Positions 53,829-59,561 of a stretch of 59,561 bases of DNA are shown one piece after another (position 1 is the stretch's first letter; each line of letters starts with the position of its first letter). Source of the DNA: Loigolactobacillus rennini DSM 20253 (GTDB lineage Bacteria > Bacillota > Bacilli > Lactobacillales > Lactobacillaceae); assembly GCF_001436505.1 (NCBI RefSeq), contig NZ_AYYI01000010.1:1-59561 (forward strand). Direction: 5' to 3'. Made by a program: the position numbers and the translations under genes. Under the pieces are notes generated by a model. The model did no database searches. It was not told the origin of the DNA and was given only the letters and a program-made list of their open reading frames with translations.

Positions 53829-54131
53829 TCACGACGCCAACTGATCCGCTACCGCTTTGACTAAAGGCTGCAACTGGTCTAAATCATCATCACACTCGTA
53901 AAAGGCATTGTGATAAATCTGCTGCATCTTTTTATCAATGTCGCCGTAGCCTTGATCAAAAGTTTTCACTTGGTAGCTGCCATCTGGTGCCACAATAAAA
54001 ATCACGCAGCCAGCGGCAATTTTGTGTTCATGGGTAAACGAGACGGGTAAGGCAATCTCTGCTCGGCCAGCATGTTGGCGCCGGTGCGAAATGGTTCGGG
54101 TAATGTCAGTGACGATCCGGTCAAATGTCAT
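53829..54131 (-). CDS. Unrecognised 100-residue protein, second of a pair
   Basis: I do not recognise it. It starts MTFDRIVTDITRTISHRRQ, has a beta-rich middle (IALPVSF, AAGCVIFIVAPDGSY) and a Asp/Glu-rich C-terminal helix; no membrane segment. The ATG at 54131 starts 1 bp after the stop of the upstream gene, with AGGAGA about 11 nt away inside that gene, so translation is coupled. The two proteins probably act together. Confidence 0.65.
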   Translation of the reverse strand: MTFDRIVTDITRTISHRRQHAGRAEIALPVSFTHEHKIAAGCVIFIVAPDGSYQVKTFDQGYGDIDKKMQQIYHNAFYECDDDLDQLQPLVKAVADQLAS

Positions 54132-54132
54132 G

Positions 54133-54543
54133 TTAATCGGTCTCTCCTTTAAAATCATGTTCTTGTTCAGTCGGTTTAACGTTTAGCATTTGGTAAACGC
54201 GATCAACACTGCCAAATCTAGCCGTCAACAATGCTGGCGTAATCCCATAACGCATTAATGCCGTTAAACTAGTGCCATCATCTGTAAAAATTTCACTCAC
54301 ACAATTTAACAATTCACCAGTGGCCAATTGTTGCGGTAAAAAAGCTAAGCCGGCTGCTTGTTTAATTTGGTACCAACTTTTCTGGTAATGGGCCATAATT
54401 TCTTGACGAGTTGGAAAATCAGCGGCATAGTGATCAAAATCGCTAGCCACTGCTGGTTCAACTGCTTGGTAAGCAGCCGCAAATTGCGGTATAAACTCCG
54501 TATAACGCGGCCAATCCCAAGCACCTGTCGCTAATTTTTTCAT
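54133..54543 (-). CDS. Unrecognised 136-residue protein, first of a pair
   Basis: I do not recognise it. It is soluble, mostly helical by composition and rich in aromatic residues at the N-terminus (GAWDWPRYTEF, KSWYQIKQAAG). The ribosome site GGAAGTG is moderate. A TATAAT -10 on the minus strand at 54590-54595 may be its promoter, though I find no good -35. It is divergent from pepX and followed directly by the 100-residue partner. Confidence 0.65.
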   Translation of the reverse strand: MKKLATGAWDWPRYTEFIPQFAAAYQAVEPAVASDFDHYAADFPTRQEIMAHYQKSWYQIKQAAGLAFLPQQLATGELLNCVSEIFTDDGTSLTALMRYGITPALLTARFGSVDRVYQMLNVKPTEQEHDFKGETD

Positions 54544-54627
54544 TTTATGTCACTTCCAACAAATAATACCATTACAAGTTGCGCTATTCATTATACCAAA
54601 CAATCCGTCGACAGCGAAAATTCTGGT

Positions 54628-54656
54628 TTGTATTTCCTGCTAGCTTAATCAATAAT
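54628..54656 (+). promoter_or_regulatory. Probable promoter of pepX
   Basis: TTGTAT (54628-54633), 17-bp spacer, AATAAT (54651-54656), 31 bp before the start codon. Confidence 0.55.
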
Positions 54657-54687
54657 AGAGTTAACAACTTTTATGGGAGGTTTCAGG

Positions 54688-57078
54688 ATGAAAATCAATC
54701 AATTTGCCCAAATTAAAGTAACGCCAAAACAACGTGACGCAGAATTACAACGTATTGGTCTATTTTCACCAACAGCAAAACAACAAACAGTGAGTGCTAA
54801 TTTTGCCCATTTTTTGCGCCAATGTTTTCCAGAAGCACACACCACCACAACTAAACAAGAAGCCATTGCAAACTTAATGCTAACTACTGACCAAAGCGTT
54901 CCCGCTTACCTCGCTGAGCCTAGCCCGCTCACTCTCACACAATTTTATAACGTGGGCTTACAGTTGCTAGGTTATGAAGTTGGCAGTGATTTTTCATTAG
55001 CGGAGCCACTATCGTTTATACGCCAAAATCAGCTGGCTTTTTCTGATACACCACTTACAAACAATGACGCCTTATTTACTGCTATCTACTTATTACTCAC
55101 CACTCACACTAAAATGGGCGTGACTTATTTAGATGATTTGGCTAACCGTGGCTTTTTTAACGCTTACCAGGGCAAGCGCCCGTTATTTTTTAATGGCAAA
55201 GCCCAAGCCGTTTTTGATACACAGCACTTGATTAAAGAAGTGGTCTACGTAGAATCAGACTTAGATACCGATCAAGACGGTCAACGGGATTTATTAGCGG
55301 CAACAATTTTTCGGCCTGCAGTTGCAGAGCCACAGCTTAAAATTCCCGCTTTGTATACCGCAAGTCCTTATTATAAAGGCACTAACAATGTGGACAAATA
55401 CATGCACAATGTGGATCAGGAACTAGCAGCCAAAACACCCGGCAAAGAAAGCTACCCTAAAACGCAAGCTAAGCCTTTGCCAGCAGCTCGGACACCGCAA
55501 AAGCAAGCGACCACCAGTGAAAAAACGGCAACCGATCACAGCAACTACAGCTTAAATGATTATTTTCTCGCTCGTGGCTTTGCCAATGTTTATGCCGGTG
55601 GCATCGGCACCCGTGATTCCGACGGTATCCGTACTTGCGGTTCTGCTGCTGAAACCAGCTCAACCACGGCTATCATTGAATGGCTAGCTGGCAACCGGCG
55701 CGCCTTTACTAACCGAACTGATCGTATCGAAATTAAAGCCGACTGGTGCAATGGCAATGTGGCGATGACTGGTAAATCCTATTTAGGTACTTTAGCCACC
55801 GCCGCAGCCACTACCGGTGTTGCTGGGCTAAAAACCATTATCGCAGAAGCTGCCATTTCCAGCTGGTATGATTATTACCGCGATAATGGCCTGGTGGTTG
55901 CACCAGTGGACTGCCAAGGTGAAGATGCCGATGTTTTGGCCGCATTGTGCCAGTCCCGGCAAAAAGACGCAGCCGACAAACAAAAAGTTGAAAAAGTGTT
56001 CTCCCAGGAATTAGCAAAACTAAAAGCTGGCCAAGATCGAACTAGCGGTAATTACAACGCTTTTTGGGATGCCCGCAATTATCGAAAAAATGCAGCAAAC
56101 ACCAAAGCTGATGTGGTGTTAGTCCACGGACTCAACGACTGGAACGTAAAACCCCGTAACGCTGAAAAAATGTGGCAAGCCTTAAAGCAAACTAAAGTGA
56201 ACCGGAAACTGATTTTGCACCAAGGCAAACACATTTACATCAACAACATGCCATCACTAGATTTCACCGACATGATGAACTTATGGTTAAGCTATCAGCT
56301 TTACGATGTGGCCAACAACGCCCCTAAAGTATTGCCTAACGTGACCATTCAAGATAACCGCCAGCCTGAAACTTGGCACGCTTATCATGATTGGGCCCCT
56401 AATGATCGTAAACGTCAATTATTTTACTTTACGCCAAGCACGCTACAAACTAAGGAACCCACTGATGCTGCTTTTGTACCGTTTAAAGACGATAGCACGG
56501 CCGTTTTCAAACAACAAGGCAAAGACGAACATCGCTGGTTAAACGATTTTATTCTGGGTAAAGCAGCCTACCAACCTAGCCAAGCTCAATTTAAAACCCA
56601 GCCACTAACCCAACCACTCCTGATTGATGGCAATATCGATATCACCTTGCAGGCCGCTGTCGACCAAACTACCGGCTTGCTCAGTGTGATGGTGATCGAC
56701 TACGGCCATGATCAGCGTTTAGGTGCTGACCCGACAGTTGTGGCACGCGATGGCTACCAGCTGGATCCTGCTGGTCTCACCCAAGATCTCGTTGAATTCC
56801 AATTGGCGGCTGCTACTGATTATCAGTTAATCACTCGCGGCCACATTAATTTGCAAAACCGTAACGGTGCTGATCAAGTGGTGCCAGTTAACCCACACGA
56901 ATTTTATACAGTCCATTTTGCCTTGCAGCCAACCCATTTTACAGTTCCAGCAGGTCATCAATTAGGTGTAATCGTTTATGCCAGCGATATGGGGATGACG
57001 GTGCGGCCTGAAACTGTGGCGCATTATCAACTTGATTTAAACGCTTGTCAATTAAGCGTGCCATATATGAAAAAATAA
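54688..57078 (+). CDS. pepX: X-prolyl dipeptidyl aminopeptidase PepX
   Basis: Cytoplasmic S15 serine peptidase releasing Xaa-Pro dipeptides, important for casein peptide use. 796 residues from the ATG with GGGAGG 7 nt upstream. An N-terminal helical dimer domain precedes the alpha/beta hydrolase with Ser364 (GKSYLGT), Asp484 (HGLNDWNV) and His515 (HQGKHIY), and a C-terminal beta domain. It has its own promoter; no terminator is evident before the convergent acetyltransferase gene 1 bp away. Confidence 0.97.
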   Translation: MKINQFAQIKVTPKQRDAELQRIGLFSPTAKQQTVSANFAHFLRQCFPEAHTTTTKQEAIANLMLTTDQSVPAYLAEPSPLTLTQFYNVGLQLLGYEVGSDFSLAEPLSFIRQNQLAFSDTPLTNNDALFTAIYLLLTTHTKMGVTYLDDLANRGFFNAYQGKRPLFFNGKAQAVFDTQHLIKEVVYVESDLDTDQDGQRDLLAATIFRPAVAEPQLKIPALYTASPYYKGTNNVDKYMHNVDQELAAKTPGKESYPKTQAKPLPAARTPQKQATTSEKTATDHSNYSLNDYFLARGFANVYAGGIGTRDSDGIRTCGSAAETSSTTAIIEWLAGNRRAFTNRTDRIEIKADWCNGNVAMTGKSYLGTLATAAATTGVAGLKTIIAEAAISSWYDYYRDNGLVVAPVDCQGEDADVLAALCQSRQKDAADKQKVEKVFSQELAKLKAGQDRTSGNYNAFWDARNYRKNAANTKADVVLVHGLNDWNVKPRNAEKMWQALKQTKVNRKLILHQGKHIYINNMPSLDFTDMMNLWLSYQLYDVANNAPKVLPNVTIQDNRQPETWHAYHDWAPNDRKRQLFYFTPSTLQTKEPTDAAFVPFKDDSTAVFKQQGKDEHRWLNDFILGKAAYQPSQAQFKTQPLTQPLLIDGNIDITLQAAVDQTTGLLSVMVIDYGHDQRLGADPTVVARDGYQLDPAGLTQDLVEFQLAAATDYQLITRGHINLQNRNGADQVVPVNPHEFYTVHFALQPTHFTVPAGHQLGVIVYASDMGMTVRPETVAHYQLDLNACQLSVPYMKK

Positions 57079-57079
57079 A

Positions 57080-57514
57080 CTAATTGGCGGCTGCTGCTTG
57101 CCACCGCATTAAAAATTCAGTGGCTTGTGTTGCTGAATCTTGTTGGACTTTAACTACTTGAAAACCTGCTTGCTGATAAAAATGACAGGCTTGGTGATTT
57201 TGTTGATAAACCATTAAGGTCAATCGCCAGTGCTTTGCCTTAACTGCTGCTAATAATTGACTGCCAATTCCCTGACCACGCGCGTCTTTAGCAACAAATA
57301 AGCCAGCGATAAATTGATCTTTTAAGCCAATAAAGCCTAAAATGACGCCGCGTTCATGATAAACATAAACATCAGCTTGCATTAAAGCCTTTTGGACTAC
57401 AGCTTGATTTTGTCGCCAATAAGCAGCGGGAATAAAGGCATGTGCTTCAAGATTAGCGGTTAGCCAAATTTGCAGCACCGCCTTTAAATCTGCTGGTATC
57501 ATTTTTCGAATCAT
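57080..57514 (-). CDS. GNAT family N-acetyltransferase
   Basis: Acetyl-CoA-dependent transferase of unknown substrate, 144 residues. The core has IAGLFVAKDARGQGIGSQLL (acetyl-CoA loop, about 70-89) and HQACHFYQQAGFQVV. The ATG at 57514 has AGGAGG 9 nt upstream; an in-frame TTG one codon earlier is less likely. It is convergent with pepX and follows glnA's terminator. Small-molecule detoxification and protein acetylation are both possible. Confidence 0.88.
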   Translation of the reverse strand: MIRKMIPADLKAVLQIWLTANLEAHAFIPAAYWRQNQAVVQKALMQADVYVYHERGVILGFIGLKDQFIAGLFVAKDARGQGIGSQLLAAVKAKHWRLTLMVYQQNHQACHFYQQAGFQVVKVQQDSATQATEFLMRWQAAAAN

Positions 57515-57533
57515 CAATGGTCACCTCCTAACT

Positions 57534-57582
57534 AAAAAAGCCAGTGCCAACAACTTCAATGGTTGCTGCGCACTGGCTTTTT
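57534..57582 (-). terminator. Terminator of glnR-glnA
   Basis: AAAGCCAGTGC pairs with GCACTGGCTTT, with further pairing inside the loop; A-run on the plus-strand left gives a T-run on the minus strand just after glnA. Confidence 0.88.
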
Positions 57583-57594
57583 GCATAAACAATT

Positions 57595-58935
57595 TTAGTA
57601 AAGCTCTAAGTATTGATCCCGTTCCCATTGCGAAACCATTTGCCGGTAAGAAGCCCATTCTAACTTCTTAGCTTCCATAAAGCTTTGGTAGAGGTGCTGA
57701 CCTAATGCATCCCGCAAAACTTGATCATCCCGTAACGCTTTTAACGCATTGTGCAATGTAGACGGCAAATCAGTGATGTGATTGGCTTTTCTTTCTTCAT
57801 CATCCATCCGGTAAATGTTACGGTCAACCGCTGGTAGTGGGGTCATTTCTTGACGAATACCATCCATACCTGCTTCTAACATAGCCGCAATAATGGCATA
57901 CGGATTAGCGGTTGGATCAACACTGCGCAATTCTAAACGCGTGGACAATCCGCGGGAAGCAGGTACTCGGACTAATGGTGACCGGTTACGGCCAGACCAA
58001 GCCACGTAAACCGGTGCTTCATAACCCGGTACCAGTCGTTTATAAGAATTAACTGTCGGATTGGCAATGGCTGTCAAGCCCCGAGCATGTTCCAATAATC
58101 CGGCTAAGAAATGGTAAGCATCATTAGATAATTGCATTTCGCCGCTTTTATCATAGAAAGCATTCCCTTTATCATGGAACAAGGACATGTTCATGTGCAT
58201 CCCTGAACCATTAATGCCATCTAGGGGTTTCGGCATAAATGTTGCATGCAAACCATGCTTACGGGCGACAGTTTTAACCACTAACTTAAACGTTTGAATG
58301 TCATCAGCGGCTTCCAATGCATTGGCGTATTTAAAATCAACTTCATGTTGGCCCGGTGCTGCTTCATGGTGGCTAGCTTCCACTTCAAAGCCCATGTTTT
58401 CCAATTCTAAAACAATATCCCGGCGACAATTTTCACCTAGATCAATCGGCGCAAAATCAAAGTAGCTGCCCTTATCATTTAAATGCAAGGTTGGCCGCCC
58501 CTGATCGTCTAATTTAAACAGGAAGAATTCCGGTTCCGGCCCAATATTAAAGTCGGTGTACCCAGCAGCGTGCATTTCATCTAAAATGCGAATTAAATTG
58601 TTCCGTGGATCACCATTAAATGGTGTGCCATCTGTATTATAAATCCGGCAAATCAGCCGCGCCACCTTACCATGTTCGGAGCCCCATGGAAAAATCATCC
58701 AAGTATTTAAATCTGGGTATAAGTACATATCGCTTTCTTCGATGCGAACAAACCCATCAATTGAAGAACCATCAAACATGACTTTGTTATCCAGCACTTT
58801 GTCCAATTGATCAACAGGCATTTCCACATTTTTGATCACACCGCTAATATCCGTAAACATTAAACGAAGAAATTGGACATTTTCATCTTGCGCAATTTTG
58901 CGGATTTCGTCTTTCGTATAGTTCTTTCTTGCCAT
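57595..58935 (-). CDS. glnA: Glutamine synthetase, type I-alpha
   Basis: Makes glutamine from glutamate, ammonia and ATP. 446 residues with [21 protein letters not shown], the ATP/ammonia segments [10 protein letters not shown] and [17 protein letters not shown], and [14 protein letters not shown]. Length fits GSI-alpha, which is controlled by feedback and by complexing with GlnR, not adenylylation. The second ATG (58935) is chosen for its 8-nt spacing from AAGGAG. It follows glnR in one operon. Confidence 0.98.
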   Translation of the reverse strand: MARKNYTKDEIRKIAQDENVQFLRLMFTDISGVIKNVEMPVDQLDKVLDNKVMFDGSSIDGFVRIEESDMYLYPDLNTWMIFPWGSEHGKVARLICRIYNTDGTPFNGDPRNNLIRILDEMHAAGYTDFNIGPEPEFFLFKLDDQGRPTLHLNDKGSYFDFAPIDLGENCRRDIVLELENMGFEVEASHHEAAPGQHEVDFKYANALEAADDIQTFKLVVKTVARKHGLHATFMPKPLDGINGSGMHMNMSLFHDKGNAFYDKSGEMQLSNDAYHFLAGLLEHARGLTAIANPTVNSYKRLVPGYEAPVYVAWSGRNRSPLVRVPASRGLSTRLELRSVDPTANPYAIIAAMLEAGMDGIRQEMTPLPAVDRNIYRMDDEERKANHITDLPSTLHNALKALRDDQVLRDALGQHLYQSFMEAKKLEWASYRQMVSQWERDQYLELY

Positions 58936-58975
58936 GGTCATCGCTCCTTAAAATTAGTCGCACGCTAGCTCGTGC

Positions 58976-59374
58976 TTACAGTGGCTTATGTTTATGAAAA
59001 AGGGGTGCAGCGTCGTGCTGCTCATTTTGCAATCGCCCTTGCTGCAATAATTCATCATGAAAAATACGCCGGACATCGGCGTCAGTTACCGGCCGCTTCA
59101 AATCAGCCTGCTTTTTTTGTTTTTCCCGCTGCTTCATATCGTAAATGTGTTTGATTCCCGCCATATTGATACCTTCTGCCAAATAATCCTTGATGTCAAG
59201 CAACACATCGATATCGTTTAGCGAATACATGCGACGGTTACCTTCATTACGCTGCGGTTGAATCAGTCCTTGCGCTTCATAATAACGAATTTGCCGGGCA
59301 GTTAAATCAGTTAATTTCATGACTGTTCCAATCGGAAAAACCGCCATCGAACGGCGCAGTTCTTTTTCTTTCAT
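58976..59374 (-). CDS. glnR: MerR family nitrogen repressor GlnR
   Basis: Represses glnRA and other nitrogen genes when glutamine is plentiful, helped by feedback-inhibited GlnA. 132 residues: N-terminal MerR winged helix (IGTVMKLTDLTARQIRYYEAQGLI in parts), then a dimer helix and a C-terminal tail typical of GlnR. GGGAGGG precedes the ATG at 59374. It is followed by glnA after 40 bp. Confidence 0.97.
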   Translation of the reverse strand: MKEKELRRSMAVFPIGTVMKLTDLTARQIRYYEAQGLIQPQRNEGNRRMYSLNDIDVLLDIKDYLAEGINMAGIKHIYDMKQREKQKKQADLKRPVTDADVRRIFHDELLQQGRLQNEQHDAAPLFHKHKPL

Positions 59375-59402
59375 CGCGACCCTCCCTTTCCTCGCCAAAC
59401 TT

Positions 59403-59455
59403 ATCTTAGCGCGCTCATCTCCTGATGTCAATTGCTGATGTTAGGTCTTATGACA
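59403..59455 (-). promoter_or_regulatory. glnRA promoter with GlnR operator
   Basis: Minus strand TTGACA (59426-59431), 17-bp spacer, TAAGAT (59403-59408). TGTTAGGTCTTATGACA (59439-59455) matches the GlnR/TnrA consensus TGTNAN7TNACA perfectly and lies 7 bp upstream of the -35, so the operon is predicted to be autoregulated by GlnR. The rest of the sequence to 59561 shows no gene. Confidence 0.85.
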
Positions 59456-59561
59456 TTGCATTTAGTTTGTCTAGAAAAACTGCTCTGACAAGCTTAATTA
59501 TTTCTAAATGGCAGATTGCAAGAAATAACTTGAACAAATTTAGTAACGCAGATTACGCAAA

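Overview
The window is a chromosomal segment of a low-to-mid GC Gram-positive bacterium, almost certainly a member of the Lactobacillaceae. The evidence is the gene order ffh-ylxM / ftsY-smc-rnc-acpP-plsX-recG-fakA-asp23, then rpmB, thiN-rpe-rsgA-prkC-stp-rsmB-fmt-priA-coaBC-rpoZ-gmk, then recN-argR-tlyA-ispA-xseB-xseA-folD-nusB-asp23-efp-pepP-rpmA-prp-rplU, together with PepX, GlnR-type nitrogen control, Gram-positive LexA boxes and CcpA cre sites. The enzymes around 40-48 kb (a lactate dehydrogenase/Etf complex and a formate-dehydrogenase module) recall lactate-fermenting lactobacilli such as Loigolactobacillus, but placing the genus is inference.

Region 1 (1-37.5 kb) is conserved core, nearly all on the minus strand. 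It covers protein targeting (ffh, ylxM, ftsY), chromosome structure (smc), RNA processing (rnc), phospholipid and fatty-acid metabolism (acpP, plsX, fakA), DNA repair and restart (recG, priA, recN, xseAB), cell-envelope signalling (prkC/stp), cofactors (thiN, coaBC, folD, ispA), translation (rpmB, efp, rpmA, rplU, fmt, rsmB, tlyA, rsgA) and nucleotide metabolism (gmk). Two plus-strand genes interrupt it: a three-helix membrane protein between ftsY and ylxM, and a small gene at 26.6 kb whose promoter carries two LexA-type operators.

Region 2 (37.7-39.85 kb) is an accessory patch beside tRNA-Arg(TCT). It holds two hairpin units with a 111-bp period, each with a pair of 11-bp-spaced short repeats (likely integrase attachment scars), a class II Fic protein, and an overlapping gene pair for a 40-residue membrane peptide and a 75-residue HTH-like protein.

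Region 3 (39.86-48.4 kb) is the metabolic highlight. Operon A (etfB-etfA-dld, the lctBCD order known from acetogens) predicts an electron-confurcating lactate dehydrogenase. Operon B (nuoE-nuoF-fdhA) predicts a Cys-type molybdopterin formate dehydrogenase with NuoEF-like partners that have lost canonical iron-sulfur, FMN and NADH residues. Both operons carry a cre-like site just downstream of an extended -10 element, so both are probably repressed while good sugars are present. Together they could oxidise lactate and exchange electrons with formate/CO2 after sugar is gone.

Region 4 (48.5-59.56 kb) is mixed accessory: a secreted V8-like serine protease, an SOS-controlled Y-family polymerase operon, a DHA2-type drug exporter interrupted by one in-frame TAG codon and divergent from a MarR regulator, two unrecognised small proteins, PepX, a GNAT acetyltransferase, and the glnR-glnA operon with a perfect GlnR box. 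No CRISPR array, intact insertion sequence or rRNA was seen.
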